Source: Nicotiana tabacum
Taxonomy: Eukaryota; Streptophyta; Magnoliopsida; Solanales; Solanaceae
NCBI RefSeq assembly: GCF_000715075.1
Contig: NC_134089.1
Location: 64,462,697 to 64,526,696 of the forward strand
DNA length: 64,000 nt
Direction: 5' to 3'
The translations under genes were made by a program, and so were the position numbers. A model generated the notes under the pieces. It saw nothing but the letters and a program-made list of their open reading frames with translations. It ran no database searches and was not told where the DNA came from. Of this stretch, positions 35,072 through 45,962 are shown piece after piece (within the stretch, counting starts at the first letter, position 1; every line of letters begins with the position of its first letter).

Positions 35072-38000
35072 TTACGCATAATATCTCTTGACTGCATCTG
35101 AATTGATAGCCATGTCGACACATCTACCTTCGACATCTGTCAAACACAAAGCACCGTTGGACAATACTCTGGTCACGATATAAGGCCCTTGCCAATTTGG
35201 GGCGAATTTGCCTTTTGCCTCGACCTGATGTGGGAGGATCTTCTTTAATACCAACTGCCCTACTTCAAACTTCCTGGGGCGCACCTTCTTATTATACGCT
35301 CTTGCCATTCTCTTCTGGTACAGCTGACCATGGCACACTGCTGCCAATCTTTTCTCATCTATCAGGCTCAACTGTTCCAAGCGAGTTTTGATCCATTCAT
35401 CATCATCAATCCCGGCTTCAGCGACAATCCGGAGGGACAAAATTTCGACCTCCGCCGGTATCACGGCCTCGGTTCCATACACCAACAAATAAGGAGTTGT
35501 GCCTATGGAACTCCGGACGGTAGTGCGGTAACCCAACAAGGCAAAGGGTAATTTCTCGTGCCATTGTCTGGACCCCTCCACCATTTTTCGCAGTATCTTC
35601 TTGATATTCTTATTGGCTGCTTCGACTGCTCCATTTGCCTTAGGACGATATGGGGTGGAATTGCAGTGTGTAATCTTGAATTGTTGGCATACCTCTCTCA
35701 TCAAGCTGCTATTAAGATTCGCACCGTTATCCGTGATGATCACTTTTGGGATCCCAAATCTGCAGATGATATGGGAGTGAACAAAGTCCACCACTGCCTT
35801 CTTGGTTACTGATTTGAAGGTTTTAGCCTCAACCCATTTGGTGAAGTAATCAATGGTCACTAGAATGAACCTATGACCGTTGGACGCTGCTGGCTCGATG
35901 GGCCCAATGACATCCATGCCCCATGCCACAAATGGCCAGGGTGCTGACATCGTATGTAACTCTGTTGGCGGAGAATGAATCAAATCTCCATGTATCTGGC
36001 ACTGATGGCATTTCCTCACGAAAGTGATACAGTCGTGTTCCATGGTGAGCCAATAACACCCTGTTCGAAGGATCTTTCTTGCCAACACATACCCGCTCAT
36101 GTGTGGTCCACAAACTCCAGCATGTACCTCAGCCATAACCGTCATTGCTTGACTGGCATCTATGCATCTCAACAATCCCAAATCCGGGGTTCTTTTGTAC
36201 AATATTCCCCCACTAAGGAAGAAACCATTCGACAAACGCCGAAGGGCTCTTTTTTGGTCTCCAGAGGCATGTTCTGGACATATCCCCATTCTGAGGTATT
36301 CCTTGATATCATGAAACCAGGGTTTGCCATCTGCTTCTTCTTCTACGGCATTGCAGTAGGCGTGCTGATCACGGACCTGGATGTGTAGAGGATCAACATA
36401 CATTTTGTCAGGATGGTGCAGCATTGATGCTAAGGTGGCCAAAGCATCCGCAACCTCGTTGTGAACTCTAGGGATGTGTTTGAACTTCACCGATCGAAAT
36501 TGCTTGCTCAGATCATGCAAGCATTGTCTGTATGGTAAGAGTTTTAGATCTCGTGTTTCCCATTCTCCCTGAATTTGATGTACCAAGAGGTCCGAGTCTC
36601 CCAAGACCAAGACGTTTTGGACATCCATGTCAGCAGCCAAGCGCATACCCAGAATGCAAGCCTCATACTCGGCCATATTGTTGGTGCAATAGAAGCGTAG
36701 TTGAGCCGTAACAGGATAATGCCGTCCTGTTTCAGAAATGAGTACTGCTCCTATTCCAACCCCTTTTGCGTTTGCAGCTCCATCGAAGAAAAGCTTCCAA
36801 CCTGGTTCCTCAGGTAATTCCAAATCATTCGCATGCATCACCTCTTCGTCAGGAAAATACGTTCTTAAGGGCTCGTATTTTTCATCAACGGGATTCTCTG
36901 CCAAATGGTCTGCCAGTGCCTGGGCTTTCATGGCCGTCCTCGTTACGTAGATGATATCAAACTCTGTGAGCAGAATTTGCCACTTTGCCAACCTTCCCGT
37001 GGGCATAGGTTTCTGAAAGATATACTTCAATGGGTCCAAGCGGGATATGAGATAAGTAGTATATGAAGACAGGTAGTGCTTCAACTTCTGAGCTACCCAA
37101 GTTAGGGCGCAGCATGTTTTCTCAAGTTGAGTGTACTTGACCTCATGCACTGTGAATTTCTTGCTAAGATAGTAGATGGCTTTCTCCTTCCTTCCTGTGT
37201 CGTCATGCTGCCCCAACACACAACCAAATGAATTTTCCAAGACCGTCAGGTAAAGGATTAGGGGTTTCCCGGGCTTAGGCGGGACCAATACGGGTGGATT
37301 AGATAGATACCCTTTGAGTTGGTCGAAAGCCTCCTGACACTCTGCCGTCCAACCTACCGCAACATCCTTTTTCAGCAGCCGAAATATGGGTTCACAAGTT
37401 GCTGTGAGTTGAGAGATGAACCTGCTGATGTAATTGAGTCTACCCAGCAAACTCATTACCTCTGTTTTGTTTCTTGGCGGTGGCAAATCTCGGATGGATT
37501 CAATTTTGGATGGGTCTAGCTCAATCCCCCGTCGACTGACGATGAATCCTAGCAACTTTCCTGATGGAACCCCGAATGCGCATTTGGCTGGGTTAAGCTT
37601 GATATCATACCTCCGGAGTCTTTGGAAAAATCTCCTTAGGTCTGCTACATGGTCCTCCTGACGCCAAGATTTGATGATCACATCATCGACGTACACCTCG
37701 ATTTCCTTGTGTATCATGTCATGAAACACAGCAGTCATTGCTCGCATGTACGTCGCCCCGGCGTTCTTTAACCCGAATGGCATTACCCGATAGCAGTAGG
37801 TTCCCCATGGCGTAATAAACGCTGTCTTCTCAGCATCCTCCTCGTCCATTAGGATCTGATGATAACCCGCATAGCAATCCACAAAGGATCCGATCTCGCG
37901 CCCAGCGCAGTTATCGATCAGGATATGAATGTTGGGTAGCGGGAAATTGTCCTTGGGACTTGCTTTGTTGAGGTTGCGGTAATCAACGCATACCCTGATT

Positions 38001-38549
38001 TTTCCATCCTTCTTTGGGACCGGTACCACATTGGCCAACCATTCGGGATATCGAGTGACCCGAATGACCTTCGATTGCAACTGCTTAATCACTTCTTCTT
38101 TGATCTTTACACTCATTTCTGTTTTAAATTTTCTTAGTTTTTGCTTGACCGGAGGGTATGCCGGGTCAGTGGGTAATTTGTGAACCACTAAATTGGTGCT
38201 TAATCCAGGCATATCCTCATATGACCATGCAAAAACATCTTTGAATTCCCTGAGAGTTTTGATCAATTCTGCTCTGACATTCGGCTCAATGTGGATGCTA
38301 ATTTTGGTCTCTTGGACGTTATCAGCGTCTCCTAAATTCACAGCCTCGGTGTCATTTAGGTTAGGCTTGGGTTTCTCTTCAAATTGGCACAGTTCTCTGT
38401 TTATTTCTTCGAAGGCTTCACCTTCATCACATTCAGATTCATCGTCACAAACGACCTTTTGCATCATTGAGTCGGTTTCAGATTGATTTATTAGACTAGG
38501 TCGAAGATCCGCTGTGCATGCCATGTCATTAGAACCAGTAAAAAGAGAA
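35072..38549 (-). CDS. Pol: RT, RNase H, second (archaeal-type) RNase H, integrase
   Basis: An uninterrupted frame of about 1,158 codons after the proposed splice site (residues counted from an upstream codon at 38572). RT spans about 145-340 with FVDCYAG and catalytic YVDD (294-297). A Ty3-type RNase H (about 430-560) has lost its first catalytic Asp (VLENSFG). A second RNase H begins at GWKLFFDGAA with Asp597, Glu635, Asp659 and Asp709 all present. This dual arrangement marks the Tat clade. Integrase has an HHCC finger (His817, His824, Cys855, Cys858), catalytic Asp887, Asp948 and Glu984 with the usual D-35-E spacing, and a C-terminal GPY motif (WQGPYIV). There is no chromodomain. This part looks intact. 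Expression would need splicing from the gag-protease frame. Confidence 0.95.
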
Positions 38550-38729
38550 CTGTTCAGAAAGAAAAAGAACAAAACAAAAAATTAAAATGGGACAAAAGAA
38601 AAGAACTTTATTAAATTTGCGGGATGAAAGGGTTCACACTTTTACAAAACGAAAGTAAAATTTGGATTACACCCTTGAATAATCCGATCAAACAAACAAA
38701 CAAACAAAACATTAATCAAAGCCTACTAC
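38550..38729 (-). other. 180-bp intron between gag-protease and pol
   Basis: The donor is TCTTG/GTAGTAGG, where the stop codon ending the gag-protease frame sits inside the donor. The acceptor is TTTCTTTCTGAACAG after a long pyrimidine tract. The upstream exon leaves two bases of a codon and the downstream exon supplies one, so the frames join exactly. An intron at this place is a published feature of Ogre elements. The same acceptor neighbourhood survives in the outer element near 57765. Confidence 0.8.
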
Positions 38730-39412
38730 CAAGACTCCCCTCGGACAGGAAGAGGAGTAACCGTCCAATTGTTGGTCTTGGCCTCAGGCCCCACAAATTG
38801 TATCTCTGCTCTGCTGGAACCTTCTCCAGCTTTCACCATACTGACATCCGCGAATAGCCTTTCAAAACTCTGATTCAGGTCTTCATTTATACCGATCAAA
38901 GGTCCTCGAATCTTTGGGACCGGCGACCCCTTGGCACTTGCTTTGACAAAAGACCTTGAGAGGCGTGGCACTGGTTTAGGCAGAAACCAGACCCTCTTCT
39001 TCATTTTTCGCACTTGCTTCCTGTCTGCTGCGGTTGGTTTGAACCCCAACCCGAAAGTTTCCAGATTCTTAGGAAGGGAAACAGGTTGGACTATCCCTTG
39101 AAGTTCAACTCCCAGGCCTTTTCCCGGCACAAATCCATTACCCAACATTTCTGATACCATCATGACTGTTGCGGCAGCTACCCTAGGGTGCGGGATGATT
39201 TCTCCTTCAGAAATTTTGTTGGCCGACCCTGTATCGAAAATCTGGTAGACCCAAGGACCTTTGTCATCAGCGGTCTCTATGAAAGGTACAATGGTTCCGC
39301 CCATGGTGCATGTTGTATCCTCGCCGTGTAACACGACCTTTTGTCTTTCCCACTCGAACTTCACCGTCTGATGTAGGGTGGAAGGCACCGCTTTGGCTGC
39401 ATGAATCCAGGG
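38726..39412 (-). pseudogene. Protease C-terminal extension with G-patch-like motif
   Basis: Continues the frame of the preceding segment after an in-frame TGA (39415-39413). It starts PWIHAAKAVPSTLHQ, a conserved stretch that follows the protease in Ty3-type elements. A G-patch-like stretch, GNGFVPGKGLGVELQGI, lies mid-segment, followed by a basic region (ADRKQVRKMKKR). G-patches usually bind RNA or RNA helicases. One is also found after the protease of betaretroviruses, apparently independently. The segment ends at the TAG inside the splice donor. Confidence 0.8.
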
Positions 39413-40768
39413 TCATCCTAGCAGCAGATTGTAAGAAACTGTGGCATCTAACACCTGGAATTCCATGGTAAACAGGACCGGCCCAATGGTCAGTTCAAGT
39501 ACAACATCCTCCACAGTGGCTGTTCCGTTTCCGTCAAACCCCCGGACACAGATGCTATTCTCCCGGATTCTTCCACGGTCGATCTTTAACTGGTCCAGGG
39601 TGGATAATGGACAAATATTGGCGCTTGAGCCGTTATCCACCAATACTCGAGTTACCACCGAGTCTTCACATTTGACAGCTAGGTATAGAGCTTTGTTATG
39701 CTCTGTACCTTCCACCGGCAGGTCATCATCTGAGAATGTTACCCTGTTCACCTCGAAGATCTTGCTGGCAATGGTTTCCAGGTGGTTTACAGAAATCTCA
39801 CTGGGTACATGAGCCTCGTTCAATATCTTCAACAGGGCCCGACGATGCTCCTCAGAATGGATCAGCAACGACAACAGTGAGATCTGGGCCGGTGTTTTTC
39901 TCAGCTGTTCGATCACAGAATAGTCATGTACTTTCATCTTCCTCAGGAATTCTTCAGCCTCTTCTTCGGACACTGGCTTCTTGGTTGTCACTGGGTTGGT
40001 TTTTCTTAGCTCCACCGGAGCAAAACATCGACCTGATCGAGTCAGCCCTTGCGCTTCACAACTGACTTCTTCCACCTGTTTTCCTTGGTACGTCACCACT
40101 GCCTTTTCATATTTCCAAGGCACCGCCCTGCTGTCAATCATCGGCAGTTGGACCACAGGCTTTATGGTCACCCGTTCTCTACATACCCCTTTCAACACGA
40201 CTGCCGGTATGGGCAGGATCCCTGGTATTACCAACTTGCTTGGCTCGGGTTTGCTTGCTATGATGGACGGGCTCTTCCCCAATATCACTACCGGCTTGAC
40301 GCCTTCTCCCTGCGACTGTACACTTGTTCCTCCACTGGTTAAGACTTCTTTCGGGGCGGCTTGGATCATCATCACTGTTTGTGAGGGTTTTCTTAATTCT
40401 CCTCCCTCACACACCAACTCAATCATGTGAGTTTCGTGGTGCGCTGGCAGTGGGTTTTGGTTGATGTTAGGAGCCTCCGGTGTCTGGACCTCGATCTTAT
40501 TGGTGTCAATAAGATCCTGTATGGCATGCCTTAACTTCCAGCACTTCTCGGTATCGTGCCCGAGCATCCCTGAACAGTATTCACAACTGATTGATCGATC
40601 TACATTCTGAGGTGGGGGATTTGGTTCTCGAGTCTGGACAGGACTAACCAAACCCAATTGCCGCAGCTTGTGGAACAAAGCGGTGTAGGTTTCTCCCAGC
40701 TCCGTGAAGGTTCTTTGCTTCCGCAACCTGTCATTCCTAGCATCTGGATTTCCCCGGAAGCTTGCCCC
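39413..40768 (-). pseudogene. Gag C-terminal part and aspartic protease
   Basis: Same frame as gag, bounded by in-frame stops at 40771-40769 (TAA) and 39415-39413 (TGA). A zinc-knuckle-like C-X2-C-X5-H-X4-C (CEYCSGMLGHDTEKC) lies near its start. A Pro-rich linker follows, then a retropepsin-like domain with active-site VDNGSSANI (about 39640). The protease matures Gag and Pol in related elements. With both stops in place it would not be made as part of the polyprotein. Confidence 0.88.
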
Positions 40769-42184
40769 TTAAGGGTTTCTATATGCCCTGGATGGAGGGT
40801 AGGTGTTTTGTGGTGGTGCATATATGTTCTGGGGAGCCGGTGCGCGCCATTGTGGGCGAACCAGAGGCTGAGTATATATCTGGGCTTGGTGTACGGAACA
40901 ATGTGGTTCTCGAGGTGGATAGAAATTTTGTGGTGGGTTGTATGGGTAGTTTGACCTGTGAGGCCTGGGTTGGTTGTAGTGCGGCCTGCCAGCCCTGGAC
41001 CAACTGCCTGCCTCGATCGTGGCAACCTCTTCTTTCTTTCTCCTCAGCGCACCTCCCGTGCCGCTTTGAATAGCCTGGGTTGTGGCCTTGAGTGCCGAAT
41101 AGTTCAAGATCTTGTCCGACCTCAAACCCTCTTCTATCATGACCCCTATTTTGACCACCTCGTTGAAAGATTTTCCCACCGTTGTCACCAAGTGACCAAA
41201 GTAGGTTGGATCCAATGTCTGCAAAAAATAGTCCACCATCTCTCCCTCTCTCATGGGAGGATCAACTCTAGCTGCTTGTTCTCTCCAGCGGAACCCGAAC
41301 TCGCGAAAACTTTCCCCGGGTTTCTTCCCAGTTCTCAATAACGTGAGACGGTCAGGGACTATCTCCAGATTGTACTGGAAATGACCTGTAAAAGCCTGCG
41401 CTAGATCATCCCACGTGTACCACCTACTGAAATCCTGCCTGGTATACCATTCCAGTGCAGATCCGCTCAGACTTTGGCCGAAATAAGCTATCAAAAGCTC
41501 GTCCTTGCCTCCTACCCCTCTCATTTTGCTACAGAATCCCCGCAAATGTGCCATGGGATCACCGTGCCCTTCATATAAATCAAACTTGGGCATCTTGAAC
41601 CCAGCCGGGAGTTGGACATCCGGGAAAGGGCATAGATCTTTGTATGCCACGCTGACTTGATTGCCCAGCCCGTGCAAGTTCCTGAAGGATTGCTCCAGGC
41701 TTTTGAACTTTCTCAACACTTCATCCTGTTCAGGGGCCTTAACCGGCTTCTCAACCTCTGCCGGTACTTCCAAATGGGGATTGTAAGCCTGTGGTTCGGG
41801 TGCATGGAATGTAGGCTCGGGGGGATAGTATTGGGTATCGTGAGCCTGAAACAATGGCTCACTGGTCGTTCTCTGCAAAGGGGCTGATGTAGGTCCCACA
41901 AAAATGGGAATATTGGGCGTTGGGAGAGGTTGATGGGGTGGTGGAGCTTGGGAATCATGAGGGCTTCTTTCTTGATGATAGAGGGGATTTGGGCGGCTTG
42001 TGGAAGGGCCAGAGTGAGGGTACTCCGGCATGTGTCCCAGTGTTTCAGGACTCTTTTGTGTTTTGGCTAGGGCTAGTTGCATTGCATTCATTTCTAGTCC
42101 CATCCTTTCAATCTTTTCCATCGCTTCTTTTAACAACTGGCTCATCGGCCTTTCTTCCTCATTGCTATTCTCCGAAGTAGTCAT
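40769..42184 (-). pseudogene. Gag N-terminal part with capsid domain
   Basis: Starts at an ATG (42184) followed by a short coiled coil (MSQLLKEAMEKIERMGLEM), a Pro-rich linker (50-150) and a retrotransposon Gag capsid domain (about 195-360: KMPKFDLYEGHGDPMAHLRG, ALEWYTR, LAQAFTGHF). It ends in an Arg/Tyr/Pro-rich tail at a TAA (40771-40769), after which the frame continues. The whole frame 42184-38726 is an exact multiple of three. Apart from its stops, it is therefore one gag-protease unit of about 1,150 codons. Confidence 0.9.
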
Positions 42185-42732
42185 GCTTGTTGCTATCGGT
42201 CCTTTGGATCTGGTTTGGTATGAATGTGTTGCCAGAATTCTTTAACAACTAACTGTCTGGTATCAGACAACAACAAACTTTGTTAGCGTTAGAGCTTAAC
42301 AGATTTGATCATAACACATAGAGGATGCAATGCACCTAGGCAGTTAACCGTTTCTACATGCTTTGCTTCAAACAACATGCGTCATCCCGGTTTGCTCATT
42401 CGTCTCTTTAAAGTATTTTGCGAAACCTTGCGTTTTACTTTATTTACATTTTCTCTTCTTTATTTATTTAAAGCGGTCGAATCTTATGGGGATTGCCTAC
42501 GTATCACGTCCCCGCGTGAATCAGACCAGGCGTAGTTCTGCCTTAAAGTAAAGAAACACACAATTCTTGTGAAATCATTAAATTCATTCTCAAAATTTTG
42601 CTATTACAAATTACTTCAAGCAAGGAACAGCAATAGTACAGACTCCACAGTTCTTAACCCGTTTTGACTAAAAGAAAGGAAAACAACATATGGAAAAACG
42701 ACAAAGCCAAATAAACAGGACTCAACCAAAGA
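42185..42732 (-). other. Spacer between ORF1 and gag of inner
   Basis: Non-coding, with one structured motif copy (42495-42538). It may hold a signal for expressing gag downstream of ORF1, but nothing recognisable is seen. Confidence 0.5.
42495..42538 (-). other. Structured motif copy, inner, ahead of gag
   Basis: Minus strand: outer stem CTACG/CGTAG, inner stem CACG/CGTG with a CGGGGA loop, CTGATT and ATA in the internal loop. Confidence 0.6.
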
Positions 42733-43506
42733 TTAATTTTCCAACTTAGGGACCCGCGAGGCATCATTCGGCCTTTCCGCGGCCCTTGGTGTGAGGTCCC
42801 TCTGCAGGTTTTTCAGCTCATTCATGATTCGGTGGACGCAACCCATGATGGAAACAAGGAGGGTCTTTCGAGGCTTTTGCTCGCATGCCAGGCATCTCAT
42901 GTAGATGTAATGCCCAATCTCGTCGATCTTCCCCCGAATGTTGTTCCTTTCCGCGAACAACTGCCTTATCTGTCGGCTCTTCAATCCTAGTGTTTGTGCA
43001 TTGCTGGCAAGCTGGTCCTGGAACATCTCCATTTGCCTTTCCATTCTGGTCATTGCCTCGTAACATCGCCTTCTGTCGGCTTGGGCATCTCGTGTTTGCT
43101 TGAAGATCCTCTCTTGAAGAGAGGCATTCGTTTCCCTTAATGTCCCGATGCTCAGTTCATAATCCCTTATGACTCGTTGCAGGCGCTGCCTCCGAGCTAT
43201 CGCACCCTTTGCCCACTTGGTCCGCAATCTTGCTGTGCTGGCCTTGGCTCTTTCCAAATCTTCCTGACATTCCGCAACCTGATCCTTTAACCCTTCTATC
43301 AATCTTTTATCTGCCCGGCTTCTCAGCTGGCTATTAGCCTCCTTTTTCATTCTCCGGATCTGAGCTTTGAGGATTTCGCATTCTCTGATTAATCTGTTCT
43401 TTTCTCCCTTGTGGGCGGCAGACTGTAATTGGCACTCAAACCTCATATCCTGAACTTGTTGCTTCAGTTTGCCTACTTCAGCAAGATATTCCCGCTCTTT
43501 GGCCAA
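42733..43506 (-). pseudogene. ORF1 C-terminal coiled-coil region
   Basis: In frame with the upstream ORF1 part and separated from it by a single TAG (43509-43507). The first codon is TTG, so it has no start of its own there. Residues 1-180 are a long Arg/Lys/Glu/Gln-rich coiled coil (VGKLKQQVQDMRFE, VAECQEDLERAKAS, MERQMEMFQDQLAS). A C-H-rich end follows (YIYMRCLACEQKPRK). Function in Ogre elements is unknown. It may mediate oligomerisation of the ORF1 product. Confidence 0.75.
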
Positions 43507-44778
43507 CTAGCCCCACTGCTCTTGTGAAGATTTGGCAAATTCTTGCAGGTGAGGTCTTTTGGTCGGTCTTCCAGATGATGTCTCCCCTTTGTACCAGGCC
43601 TGATACCCGGGCGAAACTTCCCCTTTTGCCCGATTCATTACACAAGTATTTGCTTCTAAGTATTGACATTGGCTCCAAATTTGACGCACCCTTGCTTCGG
43701 GAAACTGGCCGTCGGGACTGATCTCGATCACCTGGGTGCTTAGATCCTCATCTTTCGGCACTATCTGATACCTCCCCAGTTGCCTTAAAACCCGATGCGG
43801 CGCGTATGGTTGAATGCTCTTGAGTCCCATTAAGAGAAAATGGGGTCTGGCTGCTGGCATGTATATGACTTCGTCGATCGGTAACCATCCTAGCGCCCAC
43901 TGTATTTGACTGGCGTTGAGGGTATGGAAATATGAGGTCCATGCTATGACTCCTTCTGGTAGGTATGTCTTATTAACTCTGGTATAGAACTCCTCTATGC
44001 AGGTCTTTCCAGCGGATCCATGGCTCAGAAACTGGGCTCGGTGACATAGGTGTTCGGTCATCCACATTTGCAACAACAAATTGCAACCCTCGAAAAAGCT
44101 TCCTCCGGCTTTGCAAGACGTGAGAGCCCGGAACATATCAGATACTATCATGGGCGCCAACGTACTATCACTCTGTGTGTGCAACGTACTGACGACCCCT
44201 GCTATCTTTATGTCAATATTCCCGTCTTTTCTTGGGAATACTAGTAGTCCTAAGAAAGTTATCATGAAAGCAATCCGTCTATGTTCTTCCCACTTTTGGC
44301 GATTACCTTTGCTGCACAACTGGTTTTCTGGCTTGTCGAATCCTCCTATGTGACCATATCTTTGATATATGAAACTCATGCTGCAAAAACCTTTTGCCAA
44401 GTCAGGGTTATGAATTGTTCTGACTATCTTTAAGGAGTCCAGAAACCGGTGTATTGCTACAGCTCTTGGAGCAATCAGATATTTGTGCCTCAAAGGAGTC
44501 TCAGCGCTGCCGATATACCCTGCTATTTCTTCTAAAGTTGGGGTAAGTTCAAAATCTGAGAAACGGAAGACATTGTGCGCAGGATCCCAGTGGGGAACTA
44601 GTGCCCTTATGATATCTCCTCGTGGCCTGATATTCAACAAACTCGTGAGGCCTTTCAGATACTTCTTGATTTCGTCATGCCCTTCTTTGCCTAAATCATT
44701 CCACCAGAGCCGCAATTGGAGGGGGATTTTACTCATGATTGAAAAGGGTTCATTCGGAGTCGTGCTCATTCTGCACAT
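43507..44778 (-). CDS. ORF1 N-terminal part, DUF7745/plant-mobile-domain-like
   Basis: Starts at ATG 44778 (a second ATG lies at 44769) and runs 423 codons to TAG 43509-43507. The fold-defining stretch LRLWWNDLGKEGHDEIKKYL and later FRFSDFELTPTLEEIAGYIG resemble the DUF7745 / plant mobile domain proteins carried upstream of gag in Ogre-type elements and domesticated in some plant genes. The family name is from memory. The biochemical role is unknown. The frame continues past the stop as a coiled coil, so this was probably a single protein of about 680 residues. Confidence 0.75.
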   Translation of the reverse strand: MCRMSTTPNEPFSIMSKIPLQLRLWWNDLGKEGHDEIKKYLKGLTSLLNIRPRGDIIRALVPHWDPAHNVFRFSDFELTPTLEEIAGYIGSAETPLRHKYLIAPRAVAIHRFLDSLKIVRTIHNPDLAKGFCSMSFIYQRYGHIGGFDKPENQLCSKGNRQKWEEHRRIAFMITFLGLLVFPRKDGNIDIKIAGVVSTLHTQSDSTLAPMIVSDMFRALTSCKAGGSFFEGCNLLLQMWMTEHLCHRAQFLSHGSAGKTCIEEFYTRVNKTYLPEGVIAWTSYFHTLNASQIQWALGWLPIDEVIYMPAARPHFLLMGLKSIQPYAPHRVLRQLGRYQIVPKDEDLSTQVIEISPDGQFPEARVRQIWSQCQYLEANTCVMNRAKGEVSPGYQAWYKGETSSGRPTKRPHLQEFAKSSQEQWG

Positions 44779-45940
44779 TTATTAATAAGATTTTAACAAA
44801 CGACACTTATTCTGATAAAAACAAAAATATATGCGATTTTTTGAATTTTGAATTTTCGTATATATATAAAAAAAAACTTTCTAAAGAAGTCAACAACGGA
44901 AAATATTTTGGATTTTTGTTTCGAAAACTGGGAGCCTAAAAGAACTTTTCTAGACCTTTGGCAAGACAAATACTTTTGCAACAAATAAAGATATACATAC
45001 ATTTTTTGAAGTAAAGAAGAACTTTTGAATTTTTCATATATATATACATACATATATTTGCAACAAATAATAAAAGTAAAGACAAAATAAGACTCCATTT
45101 TTTTTTATTTTTTTTATTGTTATTATTTTCGAATTTTCATAATAAAAAAAAACCATTTTAAAAATAAGATTCTCTCTTTTTTTTTTTTTTTAAATTTTTA
45201 TGACAAGACAAACTATATATTTCTATTTATATTTTATTTTTGAAAAACAAAACGGAACAACGACTTTTCAAAATTTCGGCAGAGTTTTGACAGTATTTGT
45301 TTTTTTTTTCTCTTTTTTCAAAAATAAACAATCAATTCCTAACCGTTATTTCCCCCTTTTTTCACAATATTCCAAATATTCAAACATCGGTCAGCATGCG
45401 GGCATGAGACAAATAAATGCACGGAAAACAATAGGATGCATCAGAATGGTCTTTTCATATCAGGTCGCTAGTCCTAGGCGGACCCAACCCCTGTGTTGAG
45501 TCCCCTAAGTCATATGCAACATGATGCAAATAAGCGTTCCTACTAGGGATCCGGCATGAAGTCACGTTATTCTATGTTCAAAACCTGGGTCGATGTTCTA
45601 GACAGTGTACCCGAGCGGACAACTCGAGTTGAGGAAGGAGCTCCTTTCCGGGAACCAAAAGGCCAGCCGGCTTAGAAACTTTCTGAGCCTCTTTTATTTA
45701 GGGTATGACACTAACAGAATAGGGAGTCTCAACCAGTGAGCACATCCCCGGAGGTAAGAAGAGAAAGGTTTCGGCACGGTTTATATACAGTTCAAATAAT
45801 ATCAAAGCGGTAAAAGCAGCATTTACCACATTAGGCTCAGAACATGTAATAATAAGATAATAAATAAAGCCAAATAATAACAATTATTCTAAGCTCGAAT
45901 TCTTAACCCTGAACCAGTGGTTCTGGGTCAATTAAAAGAA
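44779..45940 (-). other. 5' leader of inner
   Basis: About 1.2 kb between primer-binding site and ORF1, very AT-rich, with many short homopolymer runs. No coding domain. Equivalent text (GTACCCGAGCGGACAACTCG; CGTTCCTACTAGGGATCCG) occurs at 60840-60940 in the outer leader. It presumably holds dimerisation or packaging signals, not identifiable here. Confidence 0.55.
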
Positions 45941-45958
45941 TCCCCAGCAGAGTCGCCA
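45941..45958 (-). other. Primer-binding site of inner (tRNA-Arg type)
   Basis: The minus strand reads TGGCGACTCTGCTGGGGA, four bases after the LTR end. Ogre elements are described as primed by tRNA-Arg. The exact tRNA match was not checked. Confidence 0.75.
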
Positions 45959-45962
45959 GAGC

